This document shows, one piece after another, positions 9,601-15,610 of a DNA stretch of 64,000 nucleotides. The position numbers were made by a program, and so were the translations under genes. Location of the stretch: NCBI RefSeq assembly GCF_039541815.1, contig NZ_BAABGY010000016.1, positions 248,001 to 312,000 on the forward strand, in the 5' to 3' direction. The number at the start of each line of letters is the position of its first letter. The first letter of the stretch is position 1. The notes beneath the pieces were generated by a model that ran no database searches, was not told the origin of the DNA, and worked only from the letters and a program-made list of their open reading frames with translations. The DNA comes from Flavisolibacter amylovorans (lineage in GTDB: Bacteria; Bacteroidota; Bacteroidia; Chitinophagales; Chitinophagaceae).

Positions 9601-11232
9601 CCGGGAGCAATAGCCGTCGGAAGCCCCGAGGAATGCAGTGATCGCAGGCAGGTCGAGGCCGGCGCCGCTGAATCCGAAATCCATGCTGCTGTTGTCGGAC
9701 GCGCGGCGGATGCGGAGGGCAGGGCCGCTGTAACCGGAGCTGAGGCGGTGCATGCCCACGGCCATCCGCGCGGAGGCGGGCAGCGATGGGGCCGGCAGCC
9801 AGCTATAATTGTCCGCGCCGCTGGCCGTAAGGCTGACCGGCGTATTGGGGCAAAGGATATCGGAGGTTGACGCGCTGATGCTGACCACCGGTGCCGGAAG
9901 CTGGGTCACGGTAACGGGTACGCGCGAAGGAGCGGAGCAGCTATCGTAATAGCTGATGATGAGTGCGCCCTGGTCCTGGTTCATTCCTTGAGTATGGACA
10001 ACATTCTGGAAGTGCGCGGGATTGGTGTAGGAGGAGCCGCCGCCGCCGCCGGCGTTGTTGATGGTACCGCCGCCGCCGTACCAGCCGCCGCCGCCGCTGC
10101 CGCCGTGAGAGCTCAGGGTCGATCCGGCCCCCTCGCCGCCCTGCCCGAAGGAGCCCGGCTGCGACATACCTGCCGTGCCGGAGCCGCCGGCTGTTTGCGT
10201 GCCGCCGCCACCACCGGGATTATAACCAGAAAAAAGGCCGCCGTTGATGTAGCCGCCGGCGGCGCCCGTAAGTCCGCCGCCGCCACCGCCCGCACCTGCG
10301 TTGCTGTACGTGCCGCCCGCACCGCCGCCGCCGCCCGCCACCAGCACCCGGTCGGTGAGCGCCGTGCCGCCGAGGCGGATGTCGGTGGCGCCGCCGCCGC
10401 CGCCCGTCTGCGTGCCGCGGGCGGCCGCGCCGCCGTTAAAGGAGGGACCGTGCGGGCTGCAGCCCCACGCGCAGCCTGGGTCGCCATAGCCACGCTCGCC
10501 CACAAAGATGTTCAGTACCTGGCCCGGCGTCACGCTCATCGTGGCCTGCACGCGGCCTCCGCCGCCACCGGACACGAAGCCGCCGTTCTCGCTGCCGCGG
10601 CCCCCGCGGGCGCCGCGCGCATCAATGCTGATCGAGGTGACGCCCGCAGGCACCGTAAAGGTCTGCATGCCGCCGGTGTAGTTGAAGGTCTGCGTCACTT
10701 TCTGCACCTCGCTCTGCGCATAGTACGTCGTCGTAGCCGTCGGCGACACCATAAAGGGGGCACCGCTCGCCGAAGAACCCAATAAATTACCGCCCGAAGG
10801 AGCATCATACCAGTATACGCGGTGATTGGCGGTAGCATCCACCACTGCCGAGAGGTTACTGCTAAAACCCTGGCAGATGGCCGCCGGGGTCGCCGTTACC
10901 GAGGCCGGCGTGCTCAGGTTGGGAACCGGGGTCACCAGCACGTACACTTCGGTGCGCGGGCTGGCCGTTCCGTTCAGCACCTGCTCCACGTAAAAATGAG
11001 TGGTCGCCGTAAGGTTTCCGGTGCTGTACGCCGCCGTTGCGGCCAGCTGGCTGCCGCCGGTGGCGGCGCTGTACCATCCGAAACTGGCGCCGGCCGCGCC
11101 GCTGGCCGTGAGCGTGGTGCCGGAGCCGGAGCAGACAAAGCGAAGGCCGGATACGTCGGGAGCAGACGGGGTTTGGGCAAGCACGCAAAGGGAGCTGGCC
11201 ACAGCCAGCACGGCAAGGAGGAACTTTCTCAT
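634..11232 (-). CDS. Giant multidomain surface protein with T9SS sorting domain (3532 aa)
   Basis: This is a secreted adhesin-like protein. The ATG at 11232 is chosen because it opens a clean signal peptide (MRKFLLAVLAVASSLCVLAQ); 19 upstream in-frame codons are not convincing. Rough domain order in residues: two Ig-like CHU_C-type modules (20-180); a glycine-rich module beginning with a QTFTVPAGVTS motif (180-427); a LamG/arabinofuranosidase-B-like fold (485-735; motif RLYDQSGNGNHL); HYR-type modules (767-945); a second arabinofuranosidase-like fold (1059-1296); five copies of an unassigned Cys-rich module (WNVYAW...HSWSAKR.GFPCGYY...CCDSH, between 1340 and 2600) alternating with Ig-like units ending TYTVTYT; at least five PKD-like units with the signature WTNSNPAIGLAASGTG (2700-3440); and a C-terminal T9SS type A sorting domain (3450-3532; PNPTNG...AGTYLVQV). 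Export would be Sec followed by T9SS, then cell-surface attachment or release. No catalytic residues can be assigned with confidence to the enzyme-like folds; a binding role is inferred. Confidence 0.9.
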   Translation of the reverse strand: MRKFLLAVLAVASSLCVLAQTPSAPDVSGLRFVCSGSGTTLTASGAAGASFGWYSAATGGSQLAATAAYSTGNLTATTHFYVEQVLNGTASPRTEVYVLVTPVPNLSTPASVTATPAAICQGFSSNLSAVVDATANHRVYWYDAPSGGNLLGSSASGAPFMVSPTATTTYYAQSEVQKVTQTFNYTGGMQTFTVPAGVTSISIDARGARGGRGSENGGFVSGGGGGRVQATMSVTPGQVLNIFVGERGYGDPGCAWGCSPHGPSFNGGAAARGTQTGGGGGATDIRLGGTALTDRVLVAGGGGGAGGTYSNAGAGGGGGGLTGAAGGYINGGLFSGYNPGGGGGTQTAGGSGTAGMSQPGSFGQGGEGAGSTLSSHGGSGGGGWYGGGGTINNAGGGGGSSYTNPAHFQNVVHTQGMNQDQGALIISYYDSCSAPSRVPVTVTQLPAPVVSISASTSDILCPNTPVSLTASGADNYSWLPAPSLPASARMAVGMHRLSSGYSGPALRIRRASDNSSMDFGFSGAGLDLPAITAFLGASDGYCSRLYDQSGNGNHLVQDNTAQQPLFVVQGINGKPALRFSSNPARFMTNSTNFPVPYTAIYTARQNGPARGRMLSAVSSNWLLGWHNGNKRMAHFDGWVSPSGAIPADNGTYTYTATRSAGVSTVYENGVQLYSNASGGGSINGVQMNGWYGGAHELSDADFTDVLLFNGVLSATDLTAMERNTGGYYGVVGGIPGASIVVVPGGGASTYLVTGTGAHGCTNQASITLQLETQAPVVAPVPRQTIYVNSTCSATLPDYRSLVSATDNCTSPSGLIITQSPAPGTPIAIDVAELVRFTVRDSAGNSTQVMMMPIVRDTVAPVITCATSLRATAVPGTCGTVVSFATPDAIDACGFAEVQQTGGPASGSVFPIGVSTVTFTARDISSNTKSCSFTVTVVPSAYISAAAPVVCGTDTTTLTLQQSGGGTVQWFTAAGGQGTLLGTGNTLSGAGAGTYYARFELPCGPFDTSFTIAAVQPPTLTVTGDSLLCGNQRTLLTATGASVITWSGQQLPVDLAPTAARMAVGLRRLGSTYTGPLLRLRRSTDGAQQDFGASGNDLDIAAINAWLNGATAYCVTLYDQSGQSNHITQATAASQPVLVLGGTNGRPVLRFNTAQFMQVGTNFPAPFTIIAGARQTGGTRARVLAGANNNWLLGWWNGRKQVAFFEGWVRENGPSADNAFAVVSGTSAAGTGSLYENGILLASGTGGSTGPNGIQLNGFFGTGERSDCEFLDVIVYNQVLPVADRTRAETGIWSYYVAPNQLFAAAGTTPVTYTVTGSNPGCTGTVSQTVTVASKATGDTAQFGNGAWNVYAFGAQGWSSNYSGYYVAQGLNFNTQAQWGANGSPSDAPGYQGCAVGNDNHSWSAKRQGFPCGYYRLDIPDHNDDVELWINGTRVFQHNGCCDSHSGVWTGYLSSTDKVELRSMDNTAASYGQLTFTIVAAPALSLQYGGGTTWTSGSQSATNTSTSYPAPYSAYYGGQRMQFLIRASELTAQGYGAGSRIKAISFPVQSLGSHWSGPLTGLRNFQMSIGHTALTALSSFQSGLTQVIAPSNFTPTVGYNNTHTFNVPFTWNGTSNLVIETTFSNNFVGNFPDAAIQYTTTTPFNSTIVYRADNVTASAAASATEVSVGPLTTRPEFRLVPVTLDAAYCNQVTSVPVQLTGAAGGTYSALPSGLSIDAATGTISPAFSTPGTYTVTYTLTSPCSGDHQASTQVRISSSGDPSVFGSNSWNVYAWNSSNWSSNYVGYYTDSTLNFNTESQWSAATSPSAATGFQGCGTVGNDNHSWSAKRQGFPCGYYRLDIPGHDDNVELWINDVRVFQHVGCCDSHTGVWQGLLGGNDRVEFRVTEGGGASHGAISFVQVSSSTASISYASQNYCQGSGNVMVAQTGPSGGSYSATPAGLVIDAATGTVNTQASALNTYTVTYTATNACGEPINATTTLTITLVSGSPSEYGSNAWNVYAFNSGGQSAPTGAWDTNYSGYYVASGLSFNTIAHWSAGGVPSAAAGYMGCPVTIDTHSWSARRRGFPCDVYTLNVPAHSRGGELWINGVRVWSHDDCCDSHSAVWTGTLGAADSVEFRATGGNGQSFGTLNFIAASAGMVLQYGAAAVCTSAPAMAPSTTSAAGGYYTATPAGLQIDSTTGVVTPQSSAANTYTIYYKLPVSCGDTLHAQTQLVITQAVGNPAVYGNGAWNVYAWNGGSDVDPANSWNTNYAGYFVAQGLNFYSHDHWNYWYSIGSPSQAAGYQGCPVNGISYSWSARRQGFPCGYYSLSIPQNASGSQLWINDSLVYENGQSSGNYNVWRGYLSGSDRVTFRVRSASYFGSYGLLQFDLVPEVSISYPVTQFCVGTGTLQPSVTGLTGGTWSASPAGLAINAASGAINKATSRAGTYTVRYRVTTPCGTTVLDSTSIHVTAPGGNPSVFGSGVWNVYAWNAGSYELTPEAWTQNYSGYYTATGLSFTTHWSNSPSDAAGYQGCPVGADNHSWSAKRKGFPCGYYRIDVNGHDDAGQLWVNGVKVWEHNACCDSHGNAWRGFLGANDRVEFRVTEGGGGSNGAITITPVAPNTISYAQPYYCRSAGGTTTPARTGSGGGVYSALPAGLTINASTGVVNIGTSLPGNYTVSYKPAGADSCNLPSATTTLVIAASMTVDQPSAVTVCNGSSVPAVAFTGAPAFAWTNSDTSIGLPASGTGPLPAFTATNATGAPKASTITVLPAIPDTSFSGFIDYYDSHVPYGPSQNGLASSCGSRKTYPGTFAGYYAGYGYGPYEARSFTNTSSTPTCATITYTSTYYDVFVAAYRGSMNPLNPEENYMGDGGEAANFSTRSFAVTVAPGETVLLAFYSPFYWSAGFTAQVSQAPLCSTPKTFQLTVNPMPSASISYAASPFCSNGSVASVTRTGASGGTYSAAPAGLSINTASGSINPAASTPGTYTVTYSVPPAGGCAAFSTSTTVTVQPATTMTGGGNKVVCAGVTLPATSFSGAASYTWTNSNPAIGLAASGTGNLPSFVARNTTSANLVASIAVTPVSAGGCTGKRVTFSITVKPVPVATVPASSTVCSGTTVPPVTLSSAITGAAFAWTNSNPAIGLAASGTGSVPSFTAVNSTGLVQVATIRVTPSANGCAGTPLFYTLTVTPSGGTIAYTGSPYCPSGWAYVQRAGNAGGTFTAAPAGLVIDSSSGAVNLALSAPGTYTVSYVSGSSGSSGCPGTATTSITILPASAVEAMPNKVYCAGVTTPVLPFTGTAAGYSWTNSHPAIGLAASGTGTSIPSFTTVNNGTASIVASVTVTPLGSGGCPSGKPITFRITVYPNVVITPVADQVYCPGVSASPVGFTANLATGVTYSWTRTTAAIGLPATTGSGSIPSFVTQNATAGTLTSQVTVQALANKCPATPVTFSYVINRCIVRIGIPKKEPAAAEDSITGLTVGPNPTNGRVTIYLGQPGSYTLRLLDQYGQALGNALPFTGSSHTLDLSHLPAGTYLVQVADQRSGSSVQRKVIKL
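3428..7213 (-). repeat. Five tandem-type copies of a ~140-residue Cys-rich module inside the giant protein
   Basis: Copies lie at about 6790-7213, 5520-5950, 4826-5272, 4115-4575 and 3428-3866, separated by ~85-residue Ig-like units; between copies 1 and 2 an extra ~200-residue domain is inserted. Conserved signatures are WNVYAW or WNVYAF, NYSGYY, HSWSAKRQGFPCGYYRLD, ELWINGVRVF and CCDSH.GVW. Nucleotide identity between copies is also high around these motifs, which points to recent duplication. The ELWINGVRVF stretch resembles the corresponding strand of PA14/GLEYA-type beta-sandwiches, but I could not assign a family. Confidence 0.8.
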
Positions 11233-11324
11233 AGCAGGTTTTTGGTAACCGTCGGCTACCAACTGGAATACGGGGAAACCGGAGTGCATTTCCGGGTAAG
11301 CAGCGGGGAGTTTTCGGAGTATAC

Positions 11325-11332
11325 CAAATCTA
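11325..11332 (-). promoter_or_regulatory. Possible -7 box of the giant surface protein gene
   Basis: On the minus strand the sequence TAGATTTG fits the Bacteroidota consensus TAnnTTTG and lies 92 bp before the chosen ATG. No good TTTG -33 element is seen at the usual distance, so the call is weak. Confidence 0.35.
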
Positions 11333-11390
11333 CTATTTCCGGCAATGGCCGGATATCACATAAATGGGGGATGCCTAAGGCGCAAAGGCA

Positions 11391-11430
11391 GGCCCGGCCC
11401 GGCCCCCTGTCCCCCGAAGGGGGAACTTAG
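11391..11430 (+). repeat. Gene-end palindromic repeat, copy C (isolated)
   Basis: The same CCCGGCCC, CCCCCTGTCCCCC, GAAGGGGG element as at 291-331 is present, but here it stands upstream of the giant gene and follows no recognisable coding region. It may mark the end of a gene that has been lost. Confidence 0.65.
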
Positions 11431-11552
11431 GTCGAGGCTGTTCCTACGGTAGCAGTTACTCTGTAAGCTGATAAATGTGTAATCATCAATACTCGATCTT
11501 CAATGATCAAGTGATTTTTGCTTCAAAATTGATCGTCGATAATTTTAAAATA

Positions 11553-11579
11553 GAAAGCCCCGACTCTGTCAGGGCTTTC
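11553..11579 (-). terminator. Terminator downstream of fabG
   Basis: On the minus strand a 12-bp stem (GAAAGCCCTGAC paired with GTCGGGGCTTTC, one G-U wobble) closes on AGA and is followed by TATTTTAAAA. It is a diverged copy of the hairpin at 519-545, and the spacer between stop codon and hairpin is also related. Confidence 0.75.
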
Positions 11580-11632
11580 ATATAAAACAGCTCTAAGAAA
11601 AGGTCCAAGTAAGAAAAGTAGGTTCCACAGAG

Positions 11633-11671
11633 TCACCCCTCTCTCCCGGAGAGGGGCAGGGGGTGAGGTCA
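11633..11671 (-). repeat. Gene-end palindromic repeat, copy D
   Basis: On the minus strand the fabG stop codon is followed by CCTCACCCCCTGCCCCTCTC, then CGGGAGAGAGGGG. It is a CCCCTCTCC/GGAGAGGGG palindrome of the same general type as the copies at the rpsI and rplM 3' ends. Confidence 0.7.
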
Positions 11672-12424
11672 CATCAGCAGTCCGCCATCCACATTCAGCA
11701 CCTGGCCGGTGACGTAGTTGGCCATATCGGAGGCGAGGAAAAGCGTGACGTTGGCTATGTCCTCTGCGGAGCCGAAGCGGCCGAGCGGTATGCCGGCCTT
11801 GTACTTATCTGCCTGCTCGCCTTCTTTCAGGTACGAGGTCATATCGGTCTCCACGAAGCCGGGAGCGATGACGTTGCAGCGGATGTTGCGTGAGCCGAGC
11901 TCCTTGGCCACCGACTTGGAAAAGCCGATGAGGCCGGCTTTGGAAGCTGCATAGGAGCTTTGCCCCGCGTTGCCCATGACGCCGATCACGGAGCCCATGT
12001 TGATGATGGAGCCGCTCTTGGCCTTCATCATGGGGCGGATCACCTGCTTGGTCATGTTGAACACGCTCTTGAGGTTGGTCTGCATCACGTCGTCCCACTG
12101 CTCGGGCGTCATGCGCAGCAGCAGGTTGTCTTTGGAAATGCCGGCGTTGTTGACGCAGATGTCGACGGAGCCGAACTCCTTCAGCACATCGTTCACGAGG
12201 GTTTCGCACTGCGCGAAGTCACCCGCATTACTACGGTAGGCCTTGGCGTTGACGCCGAAGCCTTTCAGCTTTTCCTCGAGCGCGGCCGCTTTCTCGGCGC
12301 TGCCTTCGGAGACATAGGTGAACGCGACGTGGGCACCCTGCTCGGCAAGCTTCAGGGCGATGCCTTCGCCGATGCCGCGGGCGGCGCCGGTAACGATGGC
12401 GACTTTATTGGCTACCAGTTTCAT
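11669..12424 (-). CDS. fabG: 3-oxoacyl-ACP reductase (beta-ketoacyl-ACP reductase)
   Basis: This is a 251-residue classical short-chain dehydrogenase that catalyses the NADPH-dependent reduction of 3-oxoacyl-ACP in the cytosolic type II fatty acid synthesis cycle. Visible features are the Rossmann glycine motif TGAARGIG at residues 12-19, the NNAG motif near 90, the catalytic YxxxK (YAASK) near 157-161 and the FabG-typical PGFVETDMT segment. The ATG at 12424 is preferred over upstream in-frame starts because the product then begins MKLVANKVAIVTG, like other FabG proteins. The gene is transcribed away from the polysaccharide set with only 85 bp between the starts. A box similar to TAnnTTTG (TATCCTTG, 12429-12436) sits four bases before the ATG, which would give a nearly leaderless message if used. 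Confidence 0.93.
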   Translation of the reverse strand: MKLVANKVAIVTGAARGIGEGIALKLAEQGAHVAFTYVSEGSAEKAAALEEKLKGFGVNAKAYRSNAGDFAQCETLVNDVLKEFGSVDICVNNAGISKDNLLLRMTPEQWDDVMQTNLKSVFNMTKQVIRPMMKAKSGSIINMGSVIGVMGNAGQSSYAASKAGLIGFSKSVAKELGSRNIRCNVIAPGFVETDMTSYLKEGEQADKYKAGIPLGRFGSAEDIANVTLFLASDMANYVTGQVLNVDGGLLM

Positions 12425-12485
12425 GGCGCAAGGATACGAAAAAGCCCGGAAGCGGCCCCCACAGGCCCCATCCGCCCGACTTCGA

Positions 12486-12493
12486 TATATTTG
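12486..12493 (+). promoter_or_regulatory. Possible -7 box for the polysaccharide operon
   Basis: TATATTTG matches the Bacteroidota -7 consensus TAnnTTTG exactly and lies 16 bp before the methyltransferase ATG. A matching -33 TTTG is not obvious, so confidence is moderate. Confidence 0.45.
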
Positions 12494-12509
12494 ACGCTCA
12501 GAACAGCCC

Positions 12510-13361
12510 ATGAAACAACTGCTCAAGCGCCTCTACTTCGCCCTCAGGCCCCAGGACCGTGTGATCGTGATGGACTACTCCATCCCGCCGAAGGCCATCT
12601 ATAACAAGGAACGCCCGCACCGCGCCCTCTTCGACATGATCGCGGCCAACGACGGACAGTACCGGGCGCTGATGGAAAAGGCGCTCTCGCTGCAGCAACA
12701 CTTCGTAGGCATCAAAGAGCAGGCGCAGGAGACCGACGCGGCGCAGCCCGCCTGGAACAACAACTTCGTACCCGGCCTCGACATCATCCTGCTCTATACG
12801 CTGCTCACCGACCTGAAGCCGAAGCGCTACGTGGAGATCGGCTCCGGCACCACCACCAAAACGGCGCTCAAGGCCCGCACCGAGCAGAAGCTGGACTTCA
12901 CGATCACCTGCGTGGACCCGAGCCCGCGGCGCGAGATCAAGGCCATCGCCGACACCTGGCACCCCTCCCTCGTGCAGCACCATACGCTGGAGACGTTCAA
13001 AGCACTCGAAGCGGGCGACATCCTCTTCTTCGACGGCACCCACACGCTCGTGCCCAATTCCGACGTGATGTGGTTCTTCATGGAAGTGCTGCCCGTACTC
13101 AAGCCGGGCGTCATCGTGCAGGTGCACGACATCTACCTGCCCTACGACTACCCGCAGTTCATGCTCGACCGCTATTATTCCGAGAACTATATCCTGGGTG
13201 CGCTGCTGCTCAACAACCCGGAGAAATACACCGTGATCGCTCCGAACTACTACATCTCCGAGCAAGCACAGCTGGCGAAGATCCTCGACCCGCTCTGGGC
13301 GGCGCCCAACCTCCGCAACGTAGAGCGCCACGGGGGCTCGTTCTGGTTCCGGATCAACTAA
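12510..13361 (+). CDS. Class I SAM-dependent methyltransferase (surface-polysaccharide context)
   Basis: The 283-residue protein has a single class I methyltransferase fold. The SAM-binding motif I is seen as YVEIGSGTTTKTA (about residues 108-120), the acidic residue of motif II as CVDPSP, and the later motifs as ILFFDGTH and VIVQVHDIYLP. The pattern with D-G-T-H and H-D is close to the Methyltransf_24 group, which is frequent in glycan clusters. It is the first gene of a plus-strand run followed 15 bp later by a flippase, then Wzz-like and O-antigen ligase genes, so a role in modifying a surface glycan or its lipid-linked precursor is inferred. The methyl acceptor cannot be predicted from sequence. 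Confidence 0.8.
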   Translation: MKQLLKRLYFALRPQDRVIVMDYSIPPKAIYNKERPHRALFDMIAANDGQYRALMEKALSLQQHFVGIKEQAQETDAAQPAWNNNFVPGLDIILLYTLLTDLKPKRYVEIGSGTTTKTALKARTEQKLDFTITCVDPSPRREIKAIADTWHPSLVQHHTLETFKALEAGDILFFDGTHTLVPNSDVMWFFMEVLPVLKPGVIVQVHDIYLPYDYPQFMLDRYYSENYILGALLLNNPEKYTVIAPNYYISEQAQLAKILDPLWAAPNLRNVERHGGSFWFRIN

Positions 13362-13376
13362 GCGGCACCGCCCTGC

Positions 13377-14678
13377 ATGAACCCGAAGCAATTTCTCCGA
13401 GGCCTCTCCTGGCTGGTGGTGCTCAACCTCCTGGTAAAGCCGCTGTGGGTGTTCGGCATCGACCGCAAGGTGCAGAACGAGGTGGGCCACGAAGCCTACG
13501 GCACGTATTTCTCCATCCTCAACCTCGCCATCATCCTGGCCATCATTGCCGACGCCGGCCTCAGCAACCTGCTCAACCGGCAGTTGGCGCTGCAGGAGCG
13601 AATGGCCGTACGGAGTCTCCTGCGCCTGAAGGCCGGGCTCTCGGCGCTGTACCTGCTCGTCTTCTGCGGCATCTGCTGGATCACGGGCGTGACGCGCTGG
13701 GACCTCGTGCTGCTCGTGGGCACCCTGCAGGTGCTGTCGTCCTTCTTCGTCTTCTTCCGCAACATCCTCACCGGCTACCAGCAGTTCCGCGCCGATGCCT
13801 GGCTCTCGGTGACCGATAAGGCCCTCACCCTGCTCGTATGCGCGCCGCTGCTTTACCTGCCGTTTGGGGGCGGGCTCTCGCTCACCGGCTTCCTGTGGAT
13901 CCAGGCCGGCAGCACGCTCGTGGCTCTGCTCGTGGCCCTCTTCCTGGCGCGAAGGCACCACGAGGGCCCGGCGCAGGGTGCAGGGCTTGGAGAGGTACTG
14001 CAACTCAGCGCGCCCTTCGTGCTCGTGATCCTGCTGCAGGGCGCCCACACCCGCCTCGACGCCTTCCTGCTCGAGCGCCTGCACCCGCAAGGTGCGCTCG
14101 AGGCCGGCATCTACGCCGCCGCCTACCGCCTCCTCGACGCGGCCAACACCTTGGGCTTCATGACGGCCTCCTTCCTCGTACCCTTCGTGGCCCGCCACCT
14201 CTCCGACGAGGCCCTCATCGACCGCACGGTGCTGCGCCTGCGGCATGCGCTGCTGGCTACGGGTGCACTCTTTGCGGGGGGCTGCGCGGCCGCCGCTCCC
14301 TTCGTGAACGAGCTGTTGTACCATACGTCGGCACCCTACCCGGCCCAGGTACTGGCGCTCTGTGTGGCCGTGCTGCCCGCCTACTACGGCATTCACCTCT
14401 ATGGCTCCCTGCTCTCTGCCTCCGGGCGCCTCGGCTATTTTGCGGGCACCATGGGGGCTTGTGTGGCGCTCAACGCGGCGCTCAACGCGGCGCTGATCCC
14501 CCGCTACGGCGCGGCGGGCTGCTGCGTCGCCGCCCTGGCGAGCCAATACACGGCTGCCCTGCTCCTCTTCGCGGGCGCCCGCCGCCGCTTTTCCCTCAGG
14601 GTCCATCCGCTGTCGCTGGTGGCCTGCCTGGCCGCAGGGGCGGCAGCCTTCGGCGCAGGCTGGTGGCTGTTCCGCTAG
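13377..14678 (+). CDS. Polysaccharide flippase, Wzx/MATE-like
   Basis: The 433-residue protein consists almost entirely of hydrophobic segments (about 12-14 predicted by eye), with the N-terminal pattern FLRGLSWLVVLNLLVKPLWV and repeated pairs of helices typical of the polysaccharide biosynthesis (Wzx/RfbX) branch of the MOP exporter superfamily. These proteins flip undecaprenyl-linked glycan units across the inner membrane. The gene follows the methyltransferase by 15 bp and precedes the Wzz-like gene by 95 bp, consistent with one transcription unit. No glycosyltransferase is encoded in this run, so the glycan itself must be assembled by enzymes encoded elsewhere. Confidence 0.83.
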   Translation: MNPKQFLRGLSWLVVLNLLVKPLWVFGIDRKVQNEVGHEAYGTYFSILNLAIILAIIADAGLSNLLNRQLALQERMAVRSLLRLKAGLSALYLLVFCGICWITGVTRWDLVLLVGTLQVLSSFFVFFRNILTGYQQFRADAWLSVTDKALTLLVCAPLLYLPFGGGLSLTGFLWIQAGSTLVALLVALFLARRHHEGPAQGAGLGEVLQLSAPFVLVILLQGAHTRLDAFLLERLHPQGALEAGIYAAAYRLLDAANTLGFMTASFLVPFVARHLSDEALIDRTVLRLRHALLATGALFAGGCAAAAPFVNELLYHTSAPYPAQVLALCVAVLPAYYGIHLYGSLLSASGRLGYFAGTMGACVALNAALNAALIPRYGAAGCCVAALASQYTAALLLFAGARRRFSLRVHPLSLVACLAAGAAAFGAGWWLFR

Positions 14679-14773
14679 GCTCCGCGCGGCCCGTTGCCCG
14701 GCTTTTTTACCTATGTTTGTGCCCCTGCGCTCGAAAAGAGACCGAAACGCACCAACTAAAAGCCTGCTTCTTC

Positions 14774-15610
14774 ATGCCCGATTTCCTGAGTATCTTCTCC
14801 CGCTGGTGGAAAATGATCACCGGCTTCGTGCTGGCCATCGCCGTCATTACCGTGATCCTGCTGTTGCAGGTCGACAAGCAATACGTCTCTACCGTCACCG
14901 CGCTGCCCGCCACCACCGTCAACTTCGATAAGTCCAGGATCTTCGGCGAGAACATCCAGGGCCTCTACTCCCCGCTCGGCGGCCCCGAAGACATCGACCG
15001 CGTGCTCGGCACCGCCGGCCTCGACACCATCTTCCTGCAGATGATCCGCGAGAACGGGCTCATCAGGCACTACAAGATCAAGGAGAAGAAGATCCCCGAA
15101 TACTATGCCCTCAAGGAGTTCAGCGAAAACGTAGAAGTACTGAAGGACGAATACGGGCAGCTGCGCATCAAGGTGTGGGATAAGGACAAGTACCTCGCAT
15201 CCCGTATGGCCAACGCGCTGTACGCCAAGTACCAGGACCTGCACCAGCGCCTCCAGAGCGAGACCAACGAGCGCATCCTCGGCAACCTGCGCCAGCACCA
15301 GGGCCGCCTGCAACAGGAATACGTGCGCAACTACGACTCGATGACGGTGACCGGCGCGGCCCAGCGCGACCTGCTGCGCGTACGCAACGAGTCGCTCATC
15401 AAGGAGCTCGCCGACTACGAGCGCCTCATCAACGAGTATGCCCTCGTGAGCAACACCCGCCCGAACGTGCTGCTGCTCGTGGAGCCCGCCCGCCCGGCCT
15501 TCAAGACCGACCGGCCGCGCCTGCTGCCCACCTTCATCACGGTGTGCTTCGTGGCCCTCATCTTCGCCCTCCTGCTCTCTCTTTACCTCGACAGCCGAAA
15601 GAAAGACTGA
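14774..15610 (+). CDS. Wzz-like chain-length determinant / polysaccharide co-polymerase
   Basis: The 278-residue product has the co-polymerase layout: a short cytoplasmic start, TM1 (about residues 14-33), a long periplasmic part with a coiled-coil segment (about 160-215, QRLQSETNERILGNLRQHQ), TM2 (about 250-272) and a short basic tail. Such proteins set the length of the polymerised glycan together with the Wzy polymerase. The ATG at 14774 is chosen because it starts directly before TM1; longer in-frame readings upstream run through the flippase gene in another frame and are not real. The stop overlaps the next start (TGATG), showing translational coupling to the O-antigen ligase/polymerase gene. 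There is no C-terminal kinase domain. Confidence 0.8.
   Translation: MPDFLSIFSRWWKMITGFVLAIAVITVILLLQVDKQYVSTVTALPATTVNFDKSRIFGENIQGLYSPLGGPEDIDRVLGTAGLDTIFLQMIRENGLIRHYKIKEKKIPEYYALKEFSENVEVLKDEYGQLRIKVWDKDKYLASRMANALYAKYQDLHQRLQSETNERILGNLRQHQGRLQQEYVRNYDSMTVTGAAQRDLLRVRNESLIKELADYERLINEYALVSNTRPNVLLLVEPARPAFKTDRPRLLPTFITVCFVALIFALLLSLYLDSRKKD

Larger units (their letters stand above)
11233..11668. other. Intergenic region between fabG and the giant surface protein gene
   Basis: This region carries the possible promoter at 11325, repeat copy C (11391-11430), an A+T-rich stretch (about 11460-11550), the fabG terminator hairpin (11553-11579) and repeat copy D. No gene is supported. Confidence 0.6.

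Noticed and set aside
10822..11430. Plus-strand open frame of 202 codons opposite the start of the giant surface gene
   Set aside because: It is Arg/Gly/Ala-rich with no domain, lies antisense to a clearly real signal peptide and Ig-like region, and ends in the repeat element.
12498..14606. Minus-strand open frame of about 700 codons across the methyltransferase and flippase genes
   Set aside because: It is antisense to two well-supported genes; its composition (Glu/Arg/Gly/His-rich, no hydrophobic core) is the usual shadow of GC-rich coding sequence.
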